Source of the DNA: Sphingomonas sp.
Lineage (GTDB): Bacteria > Pseudomonadota > Alphaproteobacteria > Sphingomonadales > Sphingomonadaceae
Length of the DNA: 36,021 nt
Direction: 5' to 3'
Assembly: GCA_013816595.1 (NCBI GenBank)
Contig: JACDEB010000012.1
Location: 1-36,021, forward strand
Below, in pieces: positions 1 through 9,158 of this stretch. Both the position numbers and the translations under genes were made by a program. Below the pieces are notes generated by a model. It ran no database searches, was not told the DNA's origin, and saw nothing but the letters and a program-made list of their open reading frames with translations. Positions within the stretch are counted from its first letter, which is position 1; every line of letters starts with the position of its first letter.

Positions 1-170
1 TCCTCTGACCGTATGATGTGGCAGCTCCAAGCTGACCACGGACAGAAGCAAGTAACCAGCGGCAGGACCAACCGGGGCAGCTTGACTCAAGGCCCATTAC
101 AGAAGCGGACATTGGTGTGTTAGGCTGTGCGCATGGCCGAAGGATATTTCAACGGAAGCGGGGGCGGATC
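1..170. other. Leading intergenic stretch, no gene supported
   Basis: I see no supportable gene here. One plus-strand frame is open from the window edge to a TAG at 121-123, but its short product has no recognisable features. Near 93-116 lies a CCCATT...AGCGGACATTGG word that resembles fragments of a short dispersed intergenic motif I remember from sphingomonad genomes; this is memory, not a search. The purine-rich run GGGGGCGG just before 171 serves as ribosome binding site for the next gene. Confidence 0.4.
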
Positions 171-686
171 ATGACAATCACGAGAAATGCTAAGTTGCTA
201 GTTGCGATAGTGCTGGCGGCGGGCGTCGCAAGTTGCGACAAGCTTGGGCCGGGCAAGACCAGCCAGGCGGATGTGGCCGCAGTGAAGCAGGCTTTGGCGA
301 CTGTCGAAGCGGGCTGGAACGAGGCGTTCCACTCGAAAAATCTGGATGGACTTGTCGAACCTTATGCGAGCGACGCTGTGTTCGTCTTGCCGGGCCTGCC
401 GGCACAAGTCGGGACATCGGCGATCCGCAATACCTATGTCGAGGCTTTGAAGGATCCAAACTTCGACGTCACTCTTACATCGGACAGAGTGGAAGTGGCG
501 CAATCTGGGGATCTTGCTTTCTCGCAAGGGCACCTCACGATGAAGGGTACCGATCCGAAAACGAAGCAGCCGACGACGACCATGACCGGACCATATCTGA
601 CGGTTTTCAAGAAGCAGGCCGACGGCAGCTGGAAGGCAATTCAGGATTGGGTCGCGGCAAACCCGCCGAGCACGCCAGCGGGATAG
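171..686 (+). CDS. NTF2-like (DUF4440/SnoaL-type) lipoprotein
   Basis: 171 residues. The first 22 residues form a lipoprotein signal (basic Thr-Arg-Asn-Ala-Lys, hydrophobic stretch, lipobox Val-Ala-Ser-Cys with Cys22). The mature part looks like a cystatin/NTF2-like fold of the DUF4440/SgcJ type: an N-terminal helix with a 'W..AF..KDLDGL...Y..DAVF..PG' pattern and a C-terminal 'F.K..DGSWK...D' strand pair. Such proteins are small ligand-binding or stress-associated domains and no reaction can be assigned. I chose ATG 171 because GGGGGCGG sits just upstream and the signal sequence begins there; an upstream TTG/GTG start would add residues that spoil the signal. The gene is monocistronic, with about 160 bp before polA, and its base composition looks less GC-rich than its neighbours. 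Fold assignment is fairly secure; function is unknown. Confidence 0.75.
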   Translation: MTITRNAKLLVAIVLAAGVASCDKLGPGKTSQADVAAVKQALATVEAGWNEAFHSKNLDGLVEPYASDAVFVLPGLPAQVGTSAIRNTYVEALKDPNFDVTLTSDRVEVAQSGDLAFSQGHLTMKGTDPKTKQPTTTMTGPYLTVFKKQADGSWKAIQDWVAANPPSTPAG

Positions 687-850
687 CAAAAGCACCACCA
701 GGCGCTATCTCTCGGCCGCGCTTGCCTGTGTTCGATTAGAATGTCCGATATGGGTCGAAGGCGGCCATCCGGGTCCGTGCTGCTGAGGAAACGACGATGC
801 GTAGGCTCGGCGCTTCCCTCCCGCCGCCACCCTGCTAAACCCGCCGGTTC

Positions 851-3661
851 ATGCCCGATGCCGCGATCACAGCCCAGCCCCACCTCTATCTCGTCGACGG
901 GTCGAGCTACATCTTTCGCGCCTATCACCGGCTGCCGCCGCTGACCAACCGCCACGGCCAGCCGGCGGGCGCGGTCTATGGCTATACCGCGATGCTGTGG
1001 AAGCTCGCCGATGGACTGAGCAAGGCCGACGGGCCGACCCACATGGCGGTCATACTCGATGCGTCGGAAAAGACCTTCCGCAACGACATGTACGCCCAGT
1101 ATAAGGCGCACCGCCCGCCGCCGCCCGAGGATCTGGTCCCGCAATTCCCGCTGATCCGTACCGCCACCCGCGCATTTTCGATCCCGTGCATCGAGGAGGC
1201 GGGGCTGGAGGCCGACGACATCATCGCCTGCTATGTCACCGCGGCCAAAGCGGCGGGGTGGATGACGACCATCGTCAGTTCGGACAAGGACCTCATGCAA
1301 TTGGTCGAGGACGGCAAGGTCGACATGCTCGACACGATGAACGACCGCCGCATCGACCGCGCTTATGTGCTGGAAAAGTTCGGGGTTCCGCCGGACAAGG
1401 TCGGCGACGTTCTGGCGCTGATGGGCGACAGCGTCGACAATGTACCGGGCGTCCCCGGGATCGGGCCCAAGACCGCGAGCCAGCTGATCCAGACTTATGG
1501 CGATCTGGAAACCGTGCTGGCGAGTACGGATGAGATCACCAAGCCGAAGCTAAAGCAGAATTTGATCGACCATGCCGACAATGCGCGGCTCTCCCGCGAG
1601 CTGGTGCGGCTGGTGTGCGACAGCAAGCTGCCCGAGCCGCTCGAGGATCTGGAGCTCAAGAACATCCCGCCCGAACCGCTCCGCGAATTTCTCGAGGAGC
1701 AGGGGTTCAAGTCCTTGCTCAACCGACTCAACGGCGGCGGGGCGAGCGGGGGACGGAGCAGCAGCGGCGGCGGCTATGCTGCAGTCATGACGTCAGCCGA
1801 GCCCAAAGCGGCGCCGGCCGCGGAGATCATCGCCGTCGACCGCTCGGCCTATGAATCGGTGACCAGCCTGGAGGCACTCGACCGCTGGATCGCCGAGGCG
1901 ACGGCGCAGGGCTATGTCGCGGTCGATACCGAAACCGACTGCATCGACTGCATCGTCGCCAATCTGGTCGGGGTCAGCCTGGCGACCGCGCCCAACACCG
2001 CCTGTTACATCCCCATCGCCCATATCGGCGCGGACCTGCTATCCGATGCGCCGAGCCAGCTGCCCGCCGCTGACGTCATGACGCGGCTCAAGGTACTGCT
2101 CGAAGATCCCGCGGTGCTCAAGATCGGGCATAATATGAAATATGACTGGGTGATGTTCGCCAAGGCGGGGATCGACGTCGCGCCTTATGACGACACGCTG
2201 GTGATGAGTTTCGACCTCGAAGCGGGCCTCTACGGCCACGGCATGGACGAATTGGCCAAGCTCCATTTCGAGCATGAGTGCATCCCCTTCAAGCAGGTGT
2301 GCGGGACCGGCGCCAAGCAGATCACCTTCGACAAGGTGCCGCTGCGCGAAGCGACCGAATATGCCGCCGAGGATGCCGACATCACCTTGCGGCTGTGGCT
2401 GAGGCTCAAGCCGCGGCTGGCGGCGGACAACGTCACCCGGGTCTATGAACGGGTCGACCGGCCGTTGGTCGCTGCGATCGGGCGAATGGAGCAGCGCGGG
2501 ATCAAGGTCGACCGCGCTTATCTGGCCAAGCTGTCGGCAGATTTCGCGGTCGAGATGGCCAAGCTGGAAGAGCAGGTTTACGCCGCGGCATGCGGGCCGT
2601 TCACGATCGGATCGCCGCAACAATTGGGCGAGGTTTTATACGGTCGGCTCGGGCTGAAAGGCGGGCGCAAGGGCAAAAGCGGGCATTATTCGACCGACGT
2701 CAACGAGCTTGAGCGGCTCGCCGGTGAAGGCGTGGAGTGCGCCCGGCTGGTGCTCGAGTGGCGCCAGCTGTCCAAACTGCGATCGACCTATACCGAGGCG
2801 TTGCAGGCCCAGATCAATCCCGAAACGGGGCGCGTCCACACCAGTTTCAGCCTGTCGGGAGCGCAGACTGGGCGGCTGAGCTCGAACGATCCCAACCTCC
2901 AAAATATCCCCATTCGAACCGAGCTCGGGCGCAAGATCCGCGACGCCTTCGTCGCCGAACCGGGCCATGTGCTGATGAGCGCCGATTACAGCCAGATCGA
3001 GCTTCGGCTGGCAGCGCACATGGCCGACGTTCCGCAATTGAAGGAAGCCTTCAGGGACGGGGCCGACATCCACAACATGACCGCCGAAGAATTGTTCGGA
3101 AGCGCCGGCCGCGACAATCGCAACAAGGCCAAGACCGTCAATTTCGCGATCCTCTATGGCATTTCGAGCTGGGGGCTGGCCGGCCGGCTCGGAGTCCCCA
3201 AGGAAGAAGGCCAGGCAATCATCGCGCGCTATTTCGAGCGCTTCCCCGGCATCCGGACGTACATCGACGACACCCTGGCCTTCGCCCGCGAGCATGGCTT
3301 CACCCGCACCTTGTTCGGGCGCAAGACACACTTTGCGAACATCCGCGCGGGCAACCCCAACCACCGCGCCGGGGCCGAACGGGCGGCGGTCAACGCGCCC
3401 ATCCAGGGAACCAGCGCCGACCTCATCAAGCGGGCGATGGCGCGGATGGACGATGCCCTGGCCGACGCCGGCCTGAGCGATGTCCGGATGCTTCTGCAGG
3501 TTCACGACGAGCTGGTATTCGAGGTTCCGCAAGGCAAGGAGGAGGCCGCGGCGGCCGTCGTTCGCAAGGTCATGAGCGAGGCCGCCGGTCCGGCGCTGCA
3601 GCTCGACGTTCCCTTGGATGTCGACGTCGGCTGGGGTGAGCATTGGGGCGCCGCGCATTGA
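851..3661 (+). CDS. polA: DNA polymerase I
   Basis: 936 residues, full length for the family. It performs Okazaki-fragment maturation and gap filling in DNA repair. Three domains are visible in order: the 5' nuclease (about 1-310, with a YLVDGSSYIFRAYH start and the GDSVDNVPGVPGIGPKTA helix-hairpin-helix), a 3'-5' proofreading exonuclease (about 335-530, with the Asp359-x-Glu361 pair, HNMKYDW and the YAAEDAD Exo III motif), and the family A polymerase. In the polymerase, motif A has Asp712 in ADYSQIELR, motif B runs Lys759...Tyr769-Gly770, and motif C is His885-Asp886-Glu887. The exonuclease metal ligands are intact, unlike Taq-type enzymes, so proofreading should be active. No strong ribosome binding site precedes ATG 851. 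The stop overlaps the TTG start of the next gene. The 164 bp upstream contain a TAGAAT -10-like word at 736-741 with a poor -35. Confidence 0.98.
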   Translation: MPDAAITAQPHLYLVDGSSYIFRAYHRLPPLTNRHGQPAGAVYGYTAMLWKLADGLSKADGPTHMAVILDASEKTFRNDMYAQYKAHRPPPPEDLVPQFPLIRTATRAFSIPCIEEAGLEADDIIACYVTAAKAAGWMTTIVSSDKDLMQLVEDGKVDMLDTMNDRRIDRAYVLEKFGVPPDKVGDVLALMGDSVDNVPGVPGIGPKTASQLIQTYGDLETVLASTDEITKPKLKQNLIDHADNARLSRELVRLVCDSKLPEPLEDLELKNIPPEPLREFLEEQGFKSLLNRLNGGGASGGRSSSGGGYAAVMTSAEPKAAPAAEIIAVDRSAYESVTSLEALDRWIAEATAQGYVAVDTETDCIDCIVANLVGVSLATAPNTACYIPIAHIGADLLSDAPSQLPAADVMTRLKVLLEDPAVLKIGHNMKYDWVMFAKAGIDVAPYDDTLVMSFDLEAGLYGHGMDELAKLHFEHECIPFKQVCGTGAKQITFDKVPLREATEYAAEDADITLRLWLRLKPRLAADNVTRVYERVDRPLVAAIGRMEQRGIKVDRAYLAKLSADFAVEMAKLEEQVYAAACGPFTIGSPQQLGEVLYGRLGLKGGRKGKSGHYSTDVNELERLAGEGVECARLVLEWRQLSKLRSTYTEALQAQINPETGRVHTSFSLSGAQTGRLSSNDPNLQNIPIRTELGRKIRDAFVAEPGHVLMSADYSQIELRLAAHMADVPQLKEAFRDGADIHNMTAEELFGSAGRDNRNKAKTVNFAILYGISSWGLAGRLGVPKEEGQAIIARYFERFPGIRTYIDDTLAFAREHGFTRTLFGRKTHFANIRAGNPNHRAGAERAAVNAPIQGTSADLIKRAMARMDDALADAGLSDVRMLLQVHDELVFEVPQGKEEAAAAVVRKVMSEAAGPALQLDVPLDVDVGWGEHWGAAH

Positions 3662-5214
3662 GCAAGGCCATCGCCGTCCCGCCCGAGGCGAGCGCCCCGG
3701 ACGCGGACATGGCGACGCTTGCCCGGGGCGGGCGGCTCAATGCGTTCGGCTTCGTCCTTCGGCTGGTGGCGCGGCTGCCGTTCCTGTTCATCGCCGGGCG
3801 AATTTACGGCGCGGCCGAACTGGGCCGCTTCGCTTATGCGGTGCTGACGGTCGAGTTTGCGGCGCAGCTGGCCGCGATCGGGCTTCGCCGCGGCCTTGCC
3901 CAATTGCTTGCCGATGCCAAAAAGCCCGAGGCCAGCATCATCGCCGATGCCATGCTGGTGGCCGGAATCGCGGCGGTGTTGCTGATGGGGATTTTGATCG
4001 CCTTCCCGCGCGCAATGTACCCGACCACCGCGATCACCGGCATGGACCATTTGCTGGCGATCACCGTCATCGCCATCGCCTGGACCGACATTGCGCTGGC
4101 GGCTTTGGCCTATCGCCACGATGTTGCATCGACGGTGCGCGCGCGATCGATCGTCGAGCCGTGGACGATCAGCATCGTCGCCTTCGTCTGGTCGTACATC
4201 TCGCTGCGCGACGGACTGATCATCTCCTACGTCTTCTCGATGGTCGCGGCGCTGATCGCGGCACTGATCCCGTTGGTCCGAAGTTACGGCATTCCGCACG
4301 GCTGGCGGCCCGACCTTCCAACCGCCGCGAGAACCGCTTGGCGCAACGTCCCGCTGGCCGCCGCCGATGCGGTCGAATGGGCATCGCGGCGGGTCGATCT
4401 GGCGGTGCTGGGCGCGTTCATGCCGGCAAGCTTCGTCGGCATTTATTATGTCGCTCAGCAAGTCGCGACCTTGCCGGCCAAGCTCAAGACCAGTTTCGAG
4501 CCGGTGCTGGGTCCGGCGATCGCGCGGCGGATCGCGGCGGGCGATCTGCCCGCGGTCGCGGCGCAGGTGCGGCAGGTGACCTATTGGATCATCGCCGCCC
4601 AGGCCGGGATCGCGCTCGCGCTTGCAATCCCCGGGCGCGCGGTGATGGCGCTGGTCGGATCGGGCTTTACCGGCGGCACCGCGACCCTCGCTTTCCTGCT
4701 GGTCGCCGAAGTCATCGCTGCCGCCGCGGTCGTCAGCGAAGCGGCGCTGATCTATGTCGCGCGCGGCACCAACATGCTGATCAGCCTGATCATGCTGGCG
4801 CTGGAAGCGGCGCTCGGGGTGGCGCTGATGCTGGTCATGCGCGGCTGGGGATGGCCGCAATCGTGGCAGGCGACCGGCCCCGCGATCGGCCTGTGCGTGG
4901 CGCTTGCATTCGCGTCGATCGTCAAGACCCGGCTGCTCCGCGCCAAGCTTGGCGAACCGGTGTCGGGGTGGCGCTGGTCGATCCTCGGGGCAACGCTCGC
5001 GGGAGTCGCGGTGGGTCTTCCAATCCGGCTGCTCGTGCCCGAGGAATTTCAGCTGGTGGTCGGCGTTCCGGCGATATTGATCGCGTTTGGAGCGGTGCTG
5101 TGGACCCGCGGCTTCGGCCCCGAAGACCGCGAATTGTTCAAGCTGCGCAAGGATGAGGTCGCCGATCTTCGCGCCGCCGAAGCACGCGACCAGATCGCCG
5201 ACGATATCGTGTGA
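3658..5214 (+). CDS. Polysaccharide flippase-like multispanning membrane protein (MATE/Wzx superfamily)
   Basis: About 518 residues, mostly hydrophobic, with roughly 12-14 predicted membrane segments. The N-terminus carries the 'G...N..G...R......AR.YGA.ELGRFAYA' pattern typical of Wzx/O-antigen or lipopolysaccharide export proteins, and the middle has the 'DAVEWASRRVDLAVLGAFMP...VGIYYVAQQ' segment usual in this superfamily. These proteins flip lipid-linked saccharides across the inner membrane; the substrate cannot be told from sequence. Start choice: TTG 3658 gives a TTGA overlap with the polA stop and GGGG lies about 8 bases upstream; ATG 3709 is a reasonable alternative and loses only a hydrophilic head. 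No glycosyltransferase genes lie nearby, so it is not in an O-antigen cluster. It converges on purH with a 15-bp gap. Confidence 0.75.
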   Translation: MSKAIAVPPEASAPDADMATLARGGRLNAFGFVLRLVARLPFLFIAGRIYGAAELGRFAYAVLTVEFAAQLAAIGLRRGLAQLLADAKKPEASIIADAMLVAGIAAVLLMGILIAFPRAMYPTTAITGMDHLLAITVIAIAWTDIALAALAYRHDVASTVRARSIVEPWTISIVAFVWSYISLRDGLIISYVFSMVAALIAALIPLVRSYGIPHGWRPDLPTAARTAWRNVPLAAADAVEWASRRVDLAVLGAFMPASFVGIYYVAQQVATLPAKLKTSFEPVLGPAIARRIAAGDLPAVAAQVRQVTYWIIAAQAGIALALAIPGRAVMALVGSGFTGGTATLAFLLVAEVIAAAAVVSEAALIYVARGTNMLISLIMLALEAALGVALMLVMRGWGWPQSWQATGPAIGLCVALAFASIVKTRLLRAKLGEPVSGWRWSILGATLAGVAVGLPIRLLVPEEFQLVVGVPAILIAFGAVLWTRGFGPEDRELFKLRKDEVADLRAAEARDQIADDIV

Positions 5215-5229
5215 GGAGCGCTGCCCCGC

Positions 5230-6822
5230 TCAATGGCGGAAGTGGCGAACGCCGGTGAAGACCATCGCCAGACCGGCGGCGTCGGCGGCGGCGATGACTT
5301 GATCGTCGCGGATCGATCCGCCCGGCTGGATGACCGCGGTGGCACCGGCTTCGGCGGCGGCGAGGAGTCCGTCGGCGAATGGGAAAAAGGCGTCGGAAGC
5401 AACCGCCGAACCGATGGTTCGCGATTGCGGCCAGCCATTGGCCTGAGCCGCCTCGGACGCTCTGATGGCGGCGATCCGGGCGCTGTCGCGGCGGTTCATC
5501 TGGCCCGCGCCAATGCCCGCGGTGACCCCGTCCTTGGCATAAACGATGGCGTTGGATTTGACGTGCTTGGCGACGGTCCAGGCGAACAGGCAATCGGCCA
5601 GTTCCTGTGTCGTCGGTGCGCGCTTGGTGACGCATTGCAGCTGGTCGCGCGTGACCCGGAGATTGTCGCGGTCCTGGACCAATAGCCCGCCGGCGATGAC
5701 ACTGAGCATCTGTCCGGGGCGCGCCGGGTCGGGCAGATCACCGGTCAGCAGCAGGCGCAAATTCTTCTTTTTGGCGAAGATGGCGCGGGCGGCTTCATCG
5801 GCGTCGGGCGCGACGACGACTTCGGTGAAGATGGCGGTGATCGCTTCGGCGGTGGCCGCGTCGAGCGAGCGGTTAACGGCGACGATCCCGCCGAAGGCCG
5901 AGACACTGTCGCAGGCGAGCGCTTCGGTCCACGCCGCGACCAAGGATGCGCGCTGGGCGACCCCGCACGGATTAGCATGCTTGACGATCACCACCGCCGG
6001 GTCGCCGTCGCGGAATTCGGCGGCGAGGTCGAGCGCGGCGCTGGCGTCGTTGAGGTTGTTGTAGCTGAGTTCCTTGCCCTGGATCTGGCTAGCCTGGGCG
6101 ATGCCGCGCGCTTGCGGCCCGACCGGAATATAGAGCGCCGCCTGCTGGTGCGGGTTCTCGCCATAGCGAAGCGGCATCTTGAGGCGATTCGTCAGGGACC
6201 AGCTGTCGGGCCAGCGCTGCTGCTGGTCGGCGAAGGCAAACCATTGCGAGACGATCGAATCATAGGCCGCGGTCAGCGCGAAGGCCTTGGCCGCGAGCCG
6301 CTTGCGGAAATCGAGGCTGGTCTGGCCGCTGTTGGAATCGAGTTCGACCAGCAGCTCGGCATAATCGGCGGGATCGGTGACAATCGCGACATGGGCATGG
6401 TTCTTGGCCGCCGAACGCACCATCGAGGGTCCGCCGATATCGATATTCTCGATGATCGAATTGCGGTCGGCGCCGCTCATCACGGTTTCGAGGAAGGGGT
6501 AGAGATTGACCACGACGAGGTCGATCGGGACGATGTCATGGTCGCGCATCGCGGCGGCGTGCTCGGAATTGTCACGCACACCCAACAGGCCGCCGTGGAC
6601 CTTGGGGTGGAGCGTCTTGACCCGCCCGTCCATCATTTCGGGAAAGCCGGTGAGGTCGGATATGTCGCGCACTTGTGCGCCATGCTCGCGCAGCTTCGCG
6701 GCGGTGCCGCCGGTCGAAACGATCTCGATCCCATGGCGTTTGAGGCCCTCGGCGAGCGCTTCGAGCCCGCTTTTGTCGGACAGGGAAATGAGCGCCCGGG
6801 TGACGGGGACGAGATCGGTCAC
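5230..6822 (-). CDS. purH: Bifunctional AICAR transformylase/IMP cyclohydrolase
   Basis: 530 residues, normal length. It catalyses the last two steps of de novo purine synthesis: formylation of AICAR with 10-formyl-THF, then ring closure to IMP. The N-terminal MGS-like cyclohydrolase domain shows LISLSDKSG (11-19), STGGT (36-40) and [15 protein letters not shown] (64-78). The transformylase domain shows RYGENPHQ (219-226), [10 protein letters not shown] and the catalytic KHANPCG (281-287). The start is GTG at 6822 with GGAAGGA upstream on the minus strand; there is no in-frame ATG close by. It is the last gene of the rsmB-rpe-heparinase-purH operon, 19 bp after the heparinase-like gene. Nothing is unusual in the sequence. 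Confidence 0.97.
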   Translation of the reverse strand: MTDLVPVTRALISLSDKSGLEALAEGLKRHGIEIVSTGGTAAKLREHGAQVRDISDLTGFPEMMDGRVKTLHPKVHGGLLGVRDNSEHAAAMRDHDIVPIDLVVVNLYPFLETVMSGADRNSIIENIDIGGPSMVRSAAKNHAHVAIVTDPADYAELLVELDSNSGQTSLDFRKRLAAKAFALTAAYDSIVSQWFAFADQQQRWPDSWSLTNRLKMPLRYGENPHQQAALYIPVGPQARGIAQASQIQGKELSYNNLNDASAALDLAAEFRDGDPAVVIVKHANPCGVAQRASLVAAWTEALACDSVSAFGGIVAVNRSLDAATAEAITAIFTEVVVAPDADEAARAIFAKKKNLRLLLTGDLPDPARPGQMLSVIAGGLLVQDRDNLRVTRDQLQCVTKRAPTTQELADCLFAWTVAKHVKSNAIVYAKDGVTAGIGAGQMNRRDSARIAAIRASEAAQANGWPQSRTIGSAVASDAFFPFADGLLAAAEAGATAVIQPGGSIRDDQVIAAADAAGLAMVFTGVRHFRH

Positions 6823-6841
6823 GAAAATCCTTCCGTTCTTA

Positions 6842-8491
6842 TCAATTGGTGCGGCGGAACTGCCAGCCGATTTCGCCGCCGAGCGCCGAAACCTCCCCGA
6901 CGACCGCCAATTGGCTGGACTGCCGGGGCCGGCCGTGGCCGTCGATCCACAAACTTTCCTCGATCGTCAACTGTCCGCCGCGGCAGCGGAAGTTCCACGG
7001 CGGAGCGCCCTTCGAGCGAAGGATCGCGCCCATGCCGTCGGCGGTCGCGATCGCCTCGATCCCCGGCGCTAGATGAAAGCGGACCGCATAATGCGCCGAA
7101 TCGCGGATTTTCTTGCGGCCCTTGGCGGTGAGCTGGTCGAGGCCGCGCAATTCCTTGCCATCATTGCCGAGCATCAGGCTGCGCTTGTGGATCATTCCGA
7201 AGCTTCGGACATAGCCGTCGTGGCTGGCCTCGAGGCGGCTTGCATCATTGTCTTCGCTGCGTTCGATAGTGACGTCGTCGACCCCGCGCCCGAGCGTTCC
7301 ATCGGCATTGATGTTGGTCGAATTGGTATCGTCGAGCACAAGCGTTGAGAACGCCGCCGTCGTGCGCAGGCCCTGGACCAGTTCGGGCGAAAGGTCGGTC
7401 GACAGATTGCCCGGTCCGCCGCAATTGACGACCAGCCGCTGGCCGCCATCCGACAACTCGAACGCAAGGGTCGAGGCCGAGGCGTCGGCGGTCATTTTCT
7501 GCGGCGGCGGCGGGGCCGCGTCGAGCACCACAATCGTGCCCAAAGCCGACATCCGCTGATAGCCCCAGCCGCGCGCCTGGCGCAGTGGCCGGGCGCGCAG
7601 GCCGCAGCCGTCGATCAACGCCGTCAGACGCACCGCGACCCCTGGATTGCTGCCCTGCCAGCTCGACATCGCGCCGTCGCCCATGGTGATTCCGTGGAGC
7701 GCCGCGAGTGCCGCCGCCGAGGCGGTTTCAATGCCGTCGGGCATGGTCTGTTTGGCGGCGGCATAAAAGGCCCGCAACAGGCCCAGGCGATCGACCAGCA
7801 ATGCCTGTTCGCAGGGCGAGCGGCTGATCAGCCCGCCATCGTCATATTGAGCCGAGGTCAAGGCCCGGGCGAGACCGGCCTCGCCGCGCGCGAGGCGCGG
7901 GACACCGCCCTGGATGACCAGTCCGGACGCAACCACCCCGCACCAGGCGGTAACTCGTTTCAACCCCGCCGGAGCCTTGTCGGCGTGGCTTGCGAGATGG
8001 CGGGCGCCGCGGGCCATGGTGTTGAGCAACGCCGAGCGATATCCCGAATCGCTGCTCGACAATAAATATGGCGCATAGGCCGACCAGAAGAGCAGCCGTT
8101 CGCCCCACAGATGCGGCGCCCAGGCATCGTCGGGCCTGGCGCCATGGGCGATCAGCCAGCGGCCGGCCATGGCTTCGGCGATCGGCGAACCTTTCTCTCG
8201 CCCAGCCGCGGCGGCGAGGTCGCGGAGCCAGGAAAAGCCCTCGAGATAATCGCCCAGAGCCGGGTCGAGCCCGCCCATGAAGAGGTTGTCGCCGGTGATT
8301 TCGGCGGCCCGGCTGCCAAGCACCAGCCGGCCGGCGAGGAGCGTGTCGCCGTGTTTGCGGTCGCCCTGGACATGGTCGCGCGGGACCGCGACCAGTTTCA
8401 GCGGCTGGCGCGCATTCTTGAGCCGGGAAAGCAGCGAACCGCGGGCAAGTTTGCGGACGACATCGCGCTCGACCGCTTTGTCACTCGTCAT
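6842..8491 (-). CDS. Heparinase II/III family protein
   Basis: 549 residues. The N-terminal half is alpha-helical, of the alginate-lyase/heparinase toroid type, with the '[14 protein letters not shown]' segment corresponding to the family's DGG-x-SRxP signature. The C-terminal half is rich in beta strands, with '[17 protein letters not shown]' and later '[16 protein letters not shown]...G.ELRG.D', matching the heparinase II/III beta-sandwich domain. The family includes polysaccharide lyases, but many members are uncharacterised. There is no signal peptide, so the protein is probably cytoplasmic or exported by an unseen route. The ATG at 8491 overlaps the rpe stop (ATGA). A copy between rpe and purH is, from memory, a sphingomonad-typical arrangement; its substrate and the reason for this position are unknown. 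Confidence 0.85.
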   Translation of the reverse strand: MTSDKAVERDVVRKLARGSLLSRLKNARQPLKLVAVPRDHVQGDRKHGDTLLAGRLVLGSRAAEITGDNLFMGGLDPALGDYLEGFSWLRDLAAAAGREKGSPIAEAMAGRWLIAHGARPDDAWAPHLWGERLLFWSAYAPYLLSSSDSGYRSALLNTMARGARHLASHADKAPAGLKRVTAWCGVVASGLVIQGGVPRLARGEAGLARALTSAQYDDGGLISRSPCEQALLVDRLGLLRAFYAAAKQTMPDGIETASAAALAALHGITMGDGAMSSWQGSNPGVAVRLTALIDGCGLRARPLRQARGWGYQRMSALGTIVVLDAAPPPPQKMTADASASTLAFELSDGGQRLVVNCGGPGNLSTDLSPELVQGLRTTAAFSTLVLDDTNSTNINADGTLGRGVDDVTIERSEDNDASRLEASHDGYVRSFGMIHKRSLMLGNDGKELRGLDQLTAKGRKKIRDSAHYAVRFHLAPGIEAIATADGMGAILRSKGAPPWNFRCRGGQLTIEESLWIDGHGRPRQSSQLAVVGEVSALGGEIGWQFRRTN

Positions 8492-9150
8492 CCGCCTCCC
8501 CTGAGGGCGCGGATATTGGCGGCATAATGGTCGGGCCCGCCCTTGAAGGCAGCGGTCCCGGCAACCAGCACCGTCGCCCCGGCATCGACCGCCTGGCGAG
8601 CGGTTACGGGATCGATCCCGCCGTCGACCTCAAGCTGGATGTCGAGATCGTGCTTGGCGATCTGCTTGGCCAGGGCTTCGATCTTGCGCAGCTGGCTGGA
8701 GATGAATTTCTGCCCGCCGAAACCGGGATTGACGCTCATCACCAAAACCAAATCGATGTCCTCAAGCACATAATCGAGCATTTTGGCGGGGGTGGCCGGG
8801 TTGAGCGACACTCCGGCCTTCTTGCCCAGCGATTTGATATGCTGGATCGAGCGGTGGAGATGGGGCCCGGCCTCGGGATGGACGGTGATGATATCGGCCC
8901 CCGCCTCGGCGAAGGCATCGAGAAAATTGTCGACCGGCGAAATCATCAGATGGACGTCGAACGGCTTGGCGGTGTGGGAGCGAAGCGCCTTCACAACCCC
9001 CGGCCCGATGGTCAGATTGGGCACGAAATGCCCGTCCATCACATCGATATGAATCCAGTCGGCTCCAGCCTCGTCGATAGCGTGGACTTCCGCTCCGAGC
9101 CGGGCGAAGTCGGACGACAGGATCGAGGGCGAGATGAGGACTTCAGCCAT
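8488..9150 (-). CDS. rpe: Ribulose-phosphate 3-epimerase
   Basis: 220 residues, standard length. It interconverts D-ribulose 5-phosphate and D-xylulose 5-phosphate in the pentose phosphate pathway. The TIM barrel carries the expected metal and acid/base residues in register: Ser9, His34-x-Asp36 in HIDVMDG, His67 in DVHLMIS and Asp176 in EVDGGID. The phosphate-binding [12 protein letters not shown] (138-149) is intact. It follows rsmB with an 8-bp gap and overlaps the heparinase-like gene by 4 bp, so it is translationally coupled in the minus-strand operon. Confidence 0.98.
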   Translation of the reverse strand: MAEVLISPSILSSDFARLGAEVHAIDEAGADWIHIDVMDGHFVPNLTIGPGVVKALRSHTAKPFDVHLMISPVDNFLDAFAEAGADIITVHPEAGPHLHRSIQHIKSLGKKAGVSLNPATPAKMLDYVLEDIDLVLVMSVNPGFGGQKFISSQLRKIEALAKQIAKHDLDIQLEVDGGIDPVTARQAVDAGATVLVAGTAAFKGGPDHYAANIRALRGGG

Positions 9151-9158
9151 GACCCCGA

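Noticed and set aside
741-944. Short open frame overlapping the polA start in another phase
   Set aside because: It has no ribosome binding site, its product is Arg/Ser/Pro-rich, and it runs into polA; it is not a credible gene.
2636-3658. 340-codon open frame antisense to the polA polymerase domain
   Set aside because: It lies wholly inside a conserved catalytic domain on the other strand and has no independent signal.
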